From Gigantopelta aegis (lineage: Eukaryota; Mollusca; Gastropoda; Neomphalida; Peltospiridae), in assembly GCF_016097555.1 (NCBI RefSeq), contig NC_054704.1:42817751-42881750 (forward strand): a stretch of DNA of 64,000 bases. Reading direction: 5' to 3'. The notes below the pieces were generated by a model, which saw nothing but the letters and a program-made list of their open reading frames with translations, was not told the DNA's origin and ran no database searches. Position 1 is the first letter of the stretch; each line of letters starts with the position of its first letter. Made by a program: the position numbers and the translations under genes. This document shows, one piece after another, positions 35,900 to 45,810 of this stretch.

Positions 35900-35974
35900 G
35901 AGGACTTTACATTCATCTGCAACATGGCGTTTGATACTCTTGAAGCATCTACAGTGTACGCAAATTGTCCTTGA
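35900..35974 (+). CDS. Last exon of the receptor phosphatase
   Basis: After TGCTTCAG it reads EDFTFICNMAFDTLEASTVY and ANCP, then TGA at 35972. It is the E-Q-Y-x-F helix that closes D2. There is no C-terminal extension. Confidence 0.8.
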   Translation, partial: EDFTFICNMAFDTLEASTVYANCP

Positions 35975-36110
35975 AAAGGGAGATGGAAATATTTCCTGAA
36001 ATACAGCATGAAATTATTATAATATGCATTCCTGCAGATTTCTTTTTTATTGTGTGCCTTCGTCTACAAATGCACTGCACTAAGATATTTTATATCGATG
36101 GTCTCTGTGC

Positions 36111-36116
36111 AATAAA
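36111..36116 (+). terminator. AATAAA polyadenylation signal
   Basis: Canonical hexamer 137 bases after the stop codon of the phosphatase gene. A second AATAAA lies at about 36217. Either could serve the transcript. Confidence 0.5.
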
Positions 36117-36249
36117 GTATGCTGATAACAGTTCTCAAAGAGTAGTGACTGCAACCAGCTTGAATAGGCAAAACACCTGGTTGATATTGACTATACACAG
36201 TTTGTCAGGATGAAAAAATAAAGCATTATCATGGATGTGTTAAACAGCA

Positions 36250-37290
36250 TCATAATAATGCCTTATACAAGTTACATTTGTGTAATCAAAAGAGGCCGAT
36301 GACTTTATGGATTATCTATGTTTTGGTGCTACATAATATAATTTCCTTGGAGTTAGCTTCGGATATATTATGTGTTTAGTATTTGTACTGTATTTAAAAT
36401 ATTATTATTATTGTAATAAGTAGGCCTACATGTTTTACTGGTTATTGTGTACTTGAATTGTTTTGCTGTTATGTTAAATATGATATCCATGTTCTACACA
36501 TGATAAAATCAGCTTGAACTTGTAAATTCCTGCTTTCAGTAAGATGTGCCGACATGTGTTAAAATTAAAAACTAAATAAACGGCGAAGTCAATGCCGAGT
36601 TTTATCCTAGACCGTACAAATACCATCGACGTCACAGACTGCTGTTCAACTAACAACAAAGACACGAATGCGATTCTTACGGAAATAATATTTCACATTG
36701 TTTAGTTACGGAACGGTAGTCAGAATATATTCCAGTCAGTTAACGAACAAAATAAAAAACCTGACGTAAAACGAATCGATTATAGTAAAAACAAAAAGTG
36801 TATCGCCATCCAGTAAACAGACAATTCAATTGTGTAACATTTCTAATTGCATCCTGGCACATGTGTGTAGAAAAATAACCTGTAGTTTTAAAGACACTAT
36901 ATGAACAAATATGTTTCTGATATATACACAGTGGGCGAACACTTTGCATAAACGTTTTAAAAGGAAAATTTCAGTCAGGAGCAGTTGCTTCACTTGTTTT
37001 CCCCCATGATTGCTAACAACACATTCATAGCAGTCAATTTTCTAATGAACTGATTTTAGTTAAAACTATTCACTACCGTAAGGGCACAAAAATGCAGCAT
37101 ACCCTTTGCAAATCGTCGAATATAATAATTAAAAATAAATTCTAACAACGGGGGCGGAGGGGGGGGGGGGGTCAAAATCATAAAATTAAATGATTTGACT
37201 TTGTTGATCTGGCATGTTATATGTTAAGTCATGTTAAGTCATCTCTCTTCATTTTAAGTTATCTCTACGACTCAAGTGGACTCGACATCG
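36250..37290. other. Intergenic, nothing recognised
   Basis: AT-rich, with a short poly-G near 37158. No exon or repeat recognised. Confidence 0.4.
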
Positions 37291-37339
37291 GTAATTTTTA
37301 GGAATAAGAAAACACGAATTAATGGTTTTAGAGGTTTGT

Positions 37340-37690
37340 AACGTTTTGTATTTACACTTGTCTGAACTTTATTGTTAATGAAAATATTACTGAACTGCGA
37401 AGATAAACCTTAGAAATCAACAAATCAGATGTTGATTGTGTGGACTGTGCACGAAAAAAGAAATCGAATGGACTTTGAAGCATAACGAAGTTAGGGACGT
37501 TGACAATACACGTCTACCATGCTATCAAAATTCAGGACTCGTTTGTTATTTAGGGCTACACCTTTACGTTAATGAAAATATGACTGAACTGCGAAGTTGT
37601 AAACCTTACAAATAAACAATAAGCAGATAAGCAGACAACAACAAATCAGATGTTGATTGCGTGGACTGTGCACGAGAGGCTCGCATAATA
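37340..37690. repeat. Tandem duplication of about 215 bases
   Basis: Blocks 'ttaatgaaaatatta/gactgaactgcgaag' and 'acaaatcagatgttgattg.gtggactgtgcacga' occur twice (37375-37455 and 37571-37676). Confidence 0.7.
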
Positions 37691-37755
37691 CAGGTTTTAT
37701 TCCTAATAACTGATATTGACCATACCGAAACACTCTAGTAATAACCTATATATAT

Positions 37756-38059
37756 TAAAGTTTGTTTTGTTTAATGATACCACTCAAACACATTGATGTA
37801 TTAATCATCGGCAATTGGATGTCAAACATTTGGTAATTCTAACAATTTAGTAAATCAGAAATCCGCTTCATTTAGTAGCAAGGGATATATTATATGCACT
37901 ACCCCACATAGATGATAGTGCACACCACGGTCTTTGATATACCAGTCGTGGTGCACTGGCAGGAACGAGAAATAGCCCAATGGCCATACCGACGAGGATC
38001 GATCCCAGAACGACGGCGATTCGGGCAAGCACTTTACCAGTGGGTTACGTCCTGCCCCG
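37756..38059 (-). mobile_element. SINE family A, near full length
   Basis: Tail at low coordinates ('taatgataccactcaaacac'), 'gatataccagtcgtggtgca' in the body, and head ending 'gttacgtcctgcccc'. The B-box trace 'gaggatcgatccc' is intact. Confidence 0.88.
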
Positions 38060-38169
38060 TGTAAATTAAAGCGTTAGATGTGTGCCTCCGTGCATAACTG
38101 AGGCGTTGTTGATGGTGTTAAAGCATCAACATTGGTCGTGCGAATTGCCGCTGTGCAGCTTCAAAGAAG

Positions 38170-38559
38170 ACCGGCCTCGGTAGCGTCGTGGCAGGTCATC
38201 GGTCTACAGGCTGGTAGGTACTGGGTTCGGAACCCAGTCGAGGCATGGTTTTTTTTAATCCAGATACCGACTCCAAACCCTGAGTGAGTGCTCCGCAAGG
38301 CTCAATGGGTAGGTGTAAACCACTTGCATCGACCAGTGATCCATAACTGGTTCAACAAAGGCCATGGTTTGGTCTATCCTGCCTGTGGGAAGCGCAAATA
38401 AAAGATCCCTTGCTGCTAATCGGAAGAGTAGCCCATGTAGTGGCGACAGCGGGTTTACTCTCAAAATCTGTGTGGTCCTTAACCATATGTCTGACGCCAT
38501 ATAACCGTAAATAAAATGTGTTGAGTGCGTCGTTAAATAAAACATTTCTTTCTTTCTTT
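38170..38559 (+). mobile_element. SINE family B, full length
   Basis: The head starts ACCGGCCTCGGTAGCGTCGT and has the B box GGGTTCGGAACCC. The body contains 'gagtgagtgctccgcaaggc', and the tail 'gccatataaccgtaaataaa' ends 'gtcgttaaataaaacatttc' plus TTTC repeats. A + strand copy directly precedes the 65-bp satellite. Confidence 0.93.
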
Positions 38560-38562
38560 GCT

Positions 38563-39213
38563 GTAATAATGAGACATTTTATTTACGGTTATATGGCGTC
38601 GGACATATAGTTCAGAAGCACACTGATGTAATAACGAGACATTTTATTTACGGTTATATGGCGTCGGATATATATTACGAAGCACACTGATGTAATAATA
38701 AGACATTTTATTTACGGCTATATGGCGTCGGACATACAGTTACGAAGTATACTGATGTAGTAATGGGATATTTTATTTACGGTTATATGGCGTCGGACAT
38801 ATAATTCAGAAGCACACTGATGTAATAATGAGACATTTTATCTACGGTTATATGGGTCACACATATAGTTAAGAAGCACACTGATGTAATAATGAGACAT
38901 TTTATTTACGGTTATAAGGCGTCGGACATATAGTTAAGAAGCACACTGTTGTAATAATGATACATTTTATTTACGGTTATATGGCGTCGGACATATAGTT
39001 CAGAAGCACACTGCTGTAATAATGAGACATTTTATTTACGGTTATATGGCGTCGGATATATAGTTAAGCAGCACACTGCTGTAATAATGAGACATTTTAT
39101 TTACGGTTATATGGCGTCGGATATATAGTTAAGAAGCACACTGTTGTAATAATGAGACATTTTATTTACGGTTATATGGCGTCGGACATATAGTTAAGAA
39201 GCACACTGATGTA
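38563..39213. repeat. 65-bp satellite, 10 copies, derived from a SINE tail
   Basis: Ten units of about 65 bases, each with 'acattttatttacggttata' followed by 'tggcgtcggacatatagtt' and 'agaagcacactgatg'. The first two thirds of the unit are the reverse complement of the SINE-B tail that ends just before the array. Confidence 0.95.
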
Positions 39214-39271
39214 TAGAAAGGAAACCAGCTGACGATATTCCAAGGCCTCCTCTTTTCGATAAGCAGTAGTC

Positions 39272-39484
39272 AGGCGCGTTTGCAAGGGAGAGGGGTTTGG
39301 GGGGGGGGGGGTCAAACCATCTGCTCAAGCTAATTTTCTTTCTTTCACATTTATTTTCCGACGGAGCATATCTCGAGCCCCCCCCCCCCCCCCCCCCCCT
39401 TCGAAACTAAGCTTGTTACAATCGAAATTCCCCTGCATAAAAAAAAATAATAAAAAAATCAAATAAAAAAATCTGCACACGCCT
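39272..39484. mobile_element. TIR element with poly-G and poly-C arms
   Basis: Begins AGGCGCGTTTGCA, with G12 at 39300 and C19 at 39380-39399, and ends 'ctgcacacgcct'. Complementary ends and homopolymer arms can fold into a large hairpin. Same family as 3122-3290. Confidence 0.6.
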
Positions 39485-39494
39485 TCTGCAAGAG

Positions 39495-39648
39495 ATATTT
39501 GATACGTACCATACCACAGACAGAACAGCACATACCACGGCGTTTGTTGCATCAGTTATGTAACACTCAGACTGGCTTGAACGAGAAATAGCCCAATCGG
39601 CCCACCGACAGGAATCGATCCCAGGCCAGTGACGCATCAAGCGAGCGC
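39495..39648 (-). mobile_element. SINE family A, head-side fragment
   Basis: Contains 'ccacagacagaacagcacat', 'gaacgagaaatagcccaat' and the B-box-like 'ggaatcgatccca'. The tail half is missing, so it is truncated at the 3' end. Confidence 0.75.
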
Positions 39649-39699
39649 TTAATTTACGTGTCGCCCGTACCGAGTATGAAGTGTTTGCTTCATATAGGA

Positions 39700-40726
39700 G
39701 GATATAACAACATTATGATATGTTGTACGGAGTTCCCTTGACCATCCCATAAAAGCAGCTGCTACATAAATTAACTTGACACCTTCGTAGAATCATATCT
39801 GCATTAGATCAACATTTAAAATTGCTAATGTGTTAGTTTTCATTTAATTGTCAAGGACTTTGTGGAAATATTGACAGTGCTAAATCCTCAACCAACAGTA
39901 ATAAAAAGCGTCATAAGCATGTTGAATTCACAGAATCGATGACCTACCAAGGTAAGAGCAGTCTCCATTTTTAAAGCAGCAAGGTGAGATATTTATTTTT
40001 ACATATGATATCATTCATATACTTAACGACACGAAAGGCGCAAACATTTTGCTCGTATATTAATAGTAATAATTATTATTATTAATCAATTAATCATAAT
40101 ACGTTGCAAACGATCCGCATTGTACAGTTTATACAGGGGCAGTAAACCTAATTACGATAATTTTTACTTTTAAAAAAAAAAAAAATTTAATTTATGTATT
40201 GACACGAAAATATTTGTGTCGATATTTTTCAGTGCAACTTGCGTTAGTAGAAGACAAGACGCACTTTTACAGCTACAAGTATAAAAAAAATTCTAGATAT
40301 ATATCGGAAGCGGGGGTTGAATGTTTGGAAGAGGGTGGGGGCATAGCTCCCACACTGCTCCCATTTACTGTCATCTTCCAATGCCAGTTTTTATTTCGGG
40401 ACTTTAAATGTCTCAGGTAATAAGCCGAAAACACGCCAGAATCGCTATAAAGGGGGTTAATATTTAAAAAAAATTCTTATGGGGCTTTGGGGCTTCGCGC
40501 CTGCGGCGCTCGCGGTTTCGCACAACACATTTTGTACAACCATAAAAATTAGACCCCCCACTTTGAAAATCCGTCCTACGCGCCTGTATTTGGTCTGAAA
40601 TAAAATCTTGGATTTGTCTCTTTGTAAAATATTACTTCAAATGCTTTGTCTAAAATATGACATTGTCTAAAATATAACAATTCATAACTGTTACGTATTT
40701 GGTTGTCACCGTTCCAGTAGAAGTAG
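39700..40726. other. Intergenic, no gene recognised
   Basis: AT-rich. A block near 40490-40590 ('gcctgcggcgctcgcggttt', then 'cctacgcgcctgta') resembles ends of the AGGCGCGT elements, but no pair was found. Confidence 0.4.
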
Positions 40727-41023
40727 TGGCGGGACGTAGTCCAGTGGTAAAGTGCTCGCTTGATGCGAGATCGGTGTGGTATCGATCCTCGTTGGTGGGC
40801 CCATTGGGCTATTTCTCGTTCCAGACAGTGGTATATCAAAGGCCGTGGTATGTGCTACAATGTTTGTGGGATGGTGCATATAAAAGAACACTTGCTGCTA
40901 ATGGAAAAATGTTTCCTCTCTAAGACTATATGTCAAAATTACCAAAATATGTAACATCCAATAGCCGATGATTAATAAATCAATGCTCTCTAGTGGTGTT
41001 ATTAAACAAAACAAACTTTAACG
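40727..41023 (+). mobile_element. SINE family A, full length
   Basis: Head GGCGGGACGTAGTCCAGTGG with A-box region 'tggtaaagtgctcgcttgat' and degenerate B box 'gtatcgatcct'. Typical body and tail 'gtggtgttattaaacaaaac'. It ends about 255 bases before the ATG of the cationic-peptide gene. Confidence 0.92.
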
Positions 41024-41279
41024 TCCCACCATCGCACTTCAATTACAACATTTTGAGTGATACAATAACGAGATTTGTATCCCAAATTAATATAATTTTT
41101 ATTTATTTCCATATTTACTCAAGTAAAGTCCTGTAAATTCGTGTTATTATGTTTTTAACCCCCAGCTCGGTCTACGACAGAAAACATTGGATAGTGTGCT
41201 TTAACCTTTATTGAATAATGCAGTGGATACACTAAACGACTGGAAAACATCAAGGTAGATCTACTTGTTTGTGTATCAG

Positions 41280-42879
41280 ATGAGGATTGCTCTAGTTTTA
41301 GTCGTCGTGCTCGCCGTGGCTTTAAGCAGCAGCGACGCCTGGCGAGTACGCCGTACGTGGCGAAGAGTTGCACGCTTCGTCCGGAAAGTAGTGAAGGTCA
41401 TCACACGCCCTATCAAAAAGATCATTCTACAGCCCATCAAGGCCAGAGTTGAAAACATACTGACCAAAATAGGAATAATACGTAAACCGCCACAAGGTAT
41501 GTGCAAGATTTAATTAGTGCAATACGTGTACATAATCTGAACGACAAAACCGTAATATATGGGCATGGTCGAATCTCTCTGCACAATACAAAGTCGCATG
41601 TGAATTTGGCAAAATAGTGGTTGATTCTAAGAAACTCTATCTAGTGTTACAGGGTTACGATTAACATAACATATATCGAGTCTTGAGGCGGTGGTTATTA
41701 TATATATATATAGTCATTATTCAATAAAGGTTATATATATATATACATGTAACACTAAACAGCGATTACGCTTACATAATAATTATGTCAGTGCTGTAGA
41801 CGTCAAATACAGTCTGAAAGTTGCTATCCTCCAAAATTACTTGTTAACTTTTTACTTTGAAATGTAAATATTATACCTTTAACATTTTACAGCCAAATGA
41901 TTTAATTTAGTAGTAGAAAAACTATGCTTTTACTGGAAAATTAGAGGAAAGCGGACGGAAACTGGCGCGCTCAGTTAAGGCAAACACTGCAACGTTATTC
42001 CAGGAGGCTGTTGTCGACAAGTTTGATGTCTTTACGCAACTCATCTAGCTACAGACGGTAAACTTGCCAGATTTTCTGGATTCGCCAATTTCATGAACAG
42101 ACATGCATGTGGTTGCAGGTTTAACAATAAAATTTTTGTAGTTCTCAAAATATTTTACCTTTTTGTTCTGATTCCTTCAGAAGGAACATTATAATTTTAC
42201 ACGTTTCTTCCATTCCAGGTATCATGTGGTTAACCTAATGCTAGATTCAGACTACCAACTGTCACGATAGAGTTGGCCAATTCGCCGATCTCTTGACTTC
42301 TATGACTGTCCCGTTGCTAGTTTGAGCGCTCTTACAACTTGATTCTCGTCATATACAACTCCTACGACGTATTAGTTGTTAATCTGAGCGCACCCACCGT
42401 TAGTCGTTGGCCAACTTTGTCATGACAATTGAAAGTCTGACACTAGCATTACATATCCATATAAACTTTACTTCATGCTAGCCTCAGACTGTCAACTGGC
42501 ACGATGAAGTTGGCTAACTAGCGGATTGCGTTGTAATTTTCCCCAACTCCAGATTAACAACTAATCGGTCGTAGAAGTCGTATACGACGAAAATCGAGTT
42601 ATTAGAGCGCTCGGGCTTGCAACTGGACAGTCGTGGACGTTGTGAGAGCAGAACGCTGGCCAACTCTGTCGTGGCAGTTGGTAGTCTAGAATTACGTATA
42701 TACATCATCATTAATCATATTTTACAGAACCCCAGGTGATCGAACAGGTGATCGAACAGGTTGAGGTGGTAACTCCAGTGGTAACCCCACCGCCGCAAAA
42801 ACAGATCGAGCTTACCGATGAACAAATTGAAGAGGTTCGACAGTATGCATTAAAGCTGATGAATATGACAGGTGGCTAG
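41280..42879 (+). CDS. Secreted cationic peptide precursor, two exons (join 41280-41496, 42728-42879)
   Basis: 122 residues. Residues 1-20 (MRIALVLVVVLAVALSSSDA) are a textbook signal peptide with likely cleavage after A20. Residues 21-72 start WRVRRTWRRVARFVRKVVKV and have 17 basic residues against one acidic, no cysteine, and spacing that would make an amphipathic helix. Exon 1 ends in phase 1 at GTATGT. Exon 2, after ATTTTACAG, adds residues 73-122 with 9 acidic and 3 basic residues, starts EPQVIEQVIEQVEVV and ends NMTGG. A basic segment plus an acidic partner is the layout of many antimicrobial-peptide precursors, so host defence is the first guess, but I know no family with this sequence. 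ATG at 41280 is the only ATG that gives the signal peptide. AATAAA follows at 42940. There are no frame lesions. Confidence 0.82.
42236..42451. mobile_element. TIR element, copy 1, in the peptide-gene intron
   Basis: The left end TAATGCTAGATTCAGACTAC is matched by an inverse right end finishing 'gtctgacactagcatta'. The inverted repeat extends about 45 bases to 'gttggccaa'. About 216 bases, non-coding. Confidence 0.85.
42474..42694. mobile_element. TIR element, copy 2, inverted relative to copy 1
   Basis: Ends CATGCTAGCCTCAGACTGTC and the inverse 'ggtagtctagaattac'. The interior ('gattaacaactaat', 'gagttattagagcgctc') is the reverse complement of copy 1's interior, so the two copies sit head to head, 23 bases apart. 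Confidence 0.85.
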
Positions 42880-43214
42880 TTGCTTGGCTACGGTTGTTTC
42901 CTCAGAACTACAATTGTAATACCAAACATGGATTGTAATAATAAAAACTGCAGTGAATTATCATAGTGACTTAATTTGTGATATAAGCTGCCGTGTAATA
43001 GTTAATTACCATACTAACTTGTAAAAACTACAGTGAATTATTATACTGATTTGGACTGTAATGAAAACTGTAGTGAATTATTATGCTGACTTCATTTGTA
43101 ATATAAGCAGCTGTGTAGTAGTGCATTACCATACTAACTTGTTGAAACAACAGTTGAGTATTATACTGATTTGGACTGTATAATAAAAGTTATAATACTG
43201 AATTCACTTATAAT

Positions 43215-44378
43215 ATGGTGGCGGGACGTAGCCCAGTGGTAAAGCGCTCGCTTGAAGCGCGGCCGGTTGAGGATCGATCTCCGTCGGTGGGCCTATTGGG
43301 CTATTTCTCGTTCGACCAGTGCTCGACAACTGGTGTAACAAAGGCTGTGATATGTATTATCCTGTCTGTGGGATGGTGCATATAAAAGATCCCTTGCTGA
43401 TCAGATTCCCAGCCTGGAGCTTGTCGCGGTAAGACGTGTTTGTGCACACTGGACGTGCTTTCGCGGCTCGACTTGGGGATCCTTCACTTTTGTTGTTTTT
43501 ATCAGCGAAGTGAAGTTTTCTACTGGGATGTATGCGGCCATTGGAACTGATTGAACGCTGGAACGCTTCTCGTTTCGACAGTCTGCACCACCAGGCAGGA
43601 TTATTTTTTTAGCGAGATTCCTTGCCTCTACGTAATTTCTCCGTCTGACTATGTTGACTTTCTTTTTTCGTGACTCGTATGACGGCCATTCTGCAGAACG
43701 CCACGGTTGTTCGCGTTTAGTCTCTACATGTCCGAGCCTGTCCTAGCAGCAATGGAAGATTGACCGCCCCACTGTAAGAAGAAATAGGAAGCGGGGTCGG
43801 CCCCTACTACTCTTTTCTAGACTTTACTTTGTTTTATTGTGATACCATCTCGTATCCTCCGGAGACGGGCCCGACCGCACCACTATACCAACCTATGACG
43901 ACTGGACTATACCCTAGTCTGATTCTCTCTCTCGTTCAGACGGATCCGGCTTCTCAAGATCTGTATTTCAGCACAGCACTACACCTTCAACGTCTATTGA
44001 CTGTCAATCTAGGGGTTTTCTTGACGGGATGCAACCCATCTTGTCCCTACAAGCTGTGCACCCTAACGGCCTTAACGAGGCCACTCACGTGGACATATAG
44101 ATCGGACTTTAAACTTTTAGACCTTCGTTCAAATGTTTATGTCGAAATTACTTTCTTTTTTTAATATTATTAAATAGTCCGATCCTCACTTCTTTCTCTT
44201 ATTTATTTTTGGACTGTCCTTCTGAAATGCTCCAAATTATATAAATATTCGACCGAGCAGTCATTTATTTTTATTTTTGGCTTGTAACTTTTTTCTCTTT
44301 TTTTTTTAAATTCTATTAACTTTTTTACTAATTGCTATTTTCAAAATTCTACCCATTTTCAACTTTACACCCCCCCAC

Positions 44379-44416
<38 letters not shown>

Positions 44417-44855
44417 ACCCCCCCCCCCCCCCCCCCATCTTATCTAATTTCATTTTGACCACCCGATCTAATCTAGCGACCAAATTTAATGAGTAGAATT
44501 TTCTTCATTAATTATATTAGAGATGCGCATCAAAATTTTAAAGGCACACTATTTAATTTTTGGATGTAAATTTCAAAATTGTCCGCTTAATTTTTTTCTG
44601 TCCCGGGACAAGCCCCTGGCTATCCAGAGACAGGCCCCGGGACGGACATGCTCGAAACTCTAGTGGTATATGAGCATGTAAAACATTATTCGCACTCGCA
44701 CTCGCACTTGCTGATCATCAAAAAGAGTAACCCATGAAGTGGCGACAGCAGGTTTCCTCTCTATATATCTGTGTGGTTCTTAACCATATGTCTGATGCCA
44801 TATAACCGTAAATGTGTTGAGTGCGTCGTTAAATAAAACATTTCTTTCTTCCTTC
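43215..44855 (+). mobile_element. Hybrid SINE (A head, B tail) split by an insertion
   Basis: Head and body at 43215-43403 are family A. The remainder at 44707-44855 reads 'agagtaacccatgaagtggc' and ends with the family-B tail. Such A/B hybrids occur again at 48618-48950, so this is a third family rather than a fusion by chance. Confidence 0.85.
43404..44706 (+). mobile_element. 1.3-kb insertion nested in a SINE, 11-bp target duplication
   Basis: CTTGCTGATCA occurs at 43393-43403 and again at 44707-44717, bracketing the insert, which ends with 'cgcact' repeats. An 11-bp duplication and a short-repeat 3' end fit target-primed retrotransposition. The inside has no recognisable protein (a frame of 111 codons at 43829-44164 has no known motif) and holds a very long C tract (44383-44437). 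Likely a non-autonomous or 5'-deleted retroelement. Confidence 0.75.
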
Positions 44856-44871
44856 ATTTGTAATATAAGGT

Positions 44872-45167
44872 GGAGCGGGACGTAGCCCAATGGTAAAGCG
44901 CTCGTGTGCCGCGTGGCTGGTCTGGGATCGATCCCTGTCGGTGGGCCCATTGGGCTATTTCTCGTTTTAACCAGTGTATCACAACTGGTATATCAAAGGC
45001 CATGGTATGTGCCATCCTGTCTGTGGGATGGTATATATAGAAGATCCCTTGCTACTTATGGAAAAATGTAGCAACATGTTAAAATTACAAAATGTTTGAC
45101 ATCCAATAGCCGATGATTAATAAATCAATGTGCTCTAGTGGTGTCATTAAACAAAACAAACTTTAAC
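44872..45167 (+). mobile_element. SINE family A, full length
   Basis: Head GAGCGGGACGTAGCCCAATG, B box 'gggatcgatccct' and complete tail. Target duplication TGTAATATAAG at 44859-44869 and 45170-45180; the target is the 130-base tandem repeat. Confidence 0.93.
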
Positions 45168-45271
45168 TGTGTAATATAAGCTGCCGTGTAATAGTGAATT
45201 ACCATACTGACATGGACTGCAACAGAAAGCATCGTGAATTATTATACTGAGTTGGTCTATAATAAAAACTC

Positions 45272-45440
45272 AGGCGCGTGTACAGGAAATTGTGCGCGAG
45301 GTGGGGGGGGGGGGGGGGGTACTGTGGCAAGTGAGGTTTTTAGGGAAGTCGAGTTATGCTACCTCGGAAAATATACTGGAAGAAAAGGAGAAAATTCACT
45401 TGGAGCCCATGACAGGCGTGCGCTACAGCCAGCTTGTTCT
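45272..45440. mobile_element. Possible TIR element of the AGGCGCGT family
   Basis: Left end AGGCGCGTGTACAGG followed by a G run (45302-45319); a possible right end 'gacaggcgtgcgctac' lies near 45412. The pairing is weak. Confidence 0.35.
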
Positions 45441-45542
45441 GAATGTGCATGCAAAACCCTCTGACCTAACCTGACTTGAGGAAGAGAGATCTAAAAATCG
45501 CCAAATTTTGTGTGAGGTAGTTGTTGAGTAATCTCTTTTCTA

Positions 45543-45722
45543 GGTGGGATGGTGCATATAAAAGATCCCTAGCTCCTAATCGTAAAGAGTAGCCCATGAA
45601 GTGGCGACAGCGGGTTTCCTCTCAGTACCTGTGTGGTCCTTAACCATATGTCCGACACCATATAACCGTAAATAAAATGTGTTGAGTGCGTCGTTAAATA
45701 AAACATTTCCTTCCTTCCTCTT
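45543..45722 (+). mobile_element. SINE B/hybrid tail fragment
   Basis: Starts within the body ('gtgggatggtgcatataaaa') and runs to the B tail with TTCC repeats. 5' truncated. Confidence 0.88.
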
Positions 45723-45810
45723 TTATAGACATTCTAACAGACACATTATATCGCCATACATGTGACAAATTATGTGCTCACAATTGACAGGTGCCGTAAA
45801 AGTTGAATGT

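Larger units (their letters stand above)
1337..35974 (+). pseudogene. Receptor-type protein tyrosine phosphatase with EGF-like ectodomain (decayed or mis-assembled)
   Basis: Exons recognised in order: signal peptide (1337-1415); EGF-like exons (3960, 4479, 5468, 11052, 20590); D1 phosphatase exons (23344, 23623, 25021, 25559, 26340); linker and D2 exons (26721, 27457, 28040, 30342, 30995, 35081, 35900). Such receptors dephosphorylate phosphotyrosine at the inner face of the plasma membrane, and D2 is usually regulatory. Borders follow GT-AG and the EGF exons are phase 1. Against function: reading-frame breaks near 4493, 23642, 25626, 26495, 28113, 31025 and 35163; no transmembrane exon; no KYWP-type exon; and the HC of the active-site motif is changed to QC. 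Either this is a degenerating member of an expanded family, or the assembly has many small indels, since several breaks sit in homopolymers. Family identity is firm; pseudogene status is inference. Confidence 0.65.
42931..45270. repeat. Tandem repeat of about 130 bases, split by two SINEs
   Basis: Units with 'cagtgaattattatactga' and 'gtaatataagctgccgtgta' recur from 42950 to 43213 and resume at 45169-45270. The SINEs and a nested insertion lie between. It begins in the 3' flank of the peptide gene and supplies its AATAAA. Confidence 0.75.

Noticed and set aside
38563..39213. CRISPR-like regular repeats
   Set aside because: The repeats are contiguous 65-bp units without unique spacers and derive from a SINE tail; the genome is eukaryotic.
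40199..40420. 73-codon plus-strand frame near the peptide gene
   Set aside because: No signal peptide, domain or splice support; borders on transposon-like sequence.
43215..43290. SINE heads resembling tRNA genes (A and B boxes)
   Set aside because: They sit at the 5' end of dispersed repeats and continue into the SINE body. I treat them as SINE promoters, not tRNA genes.
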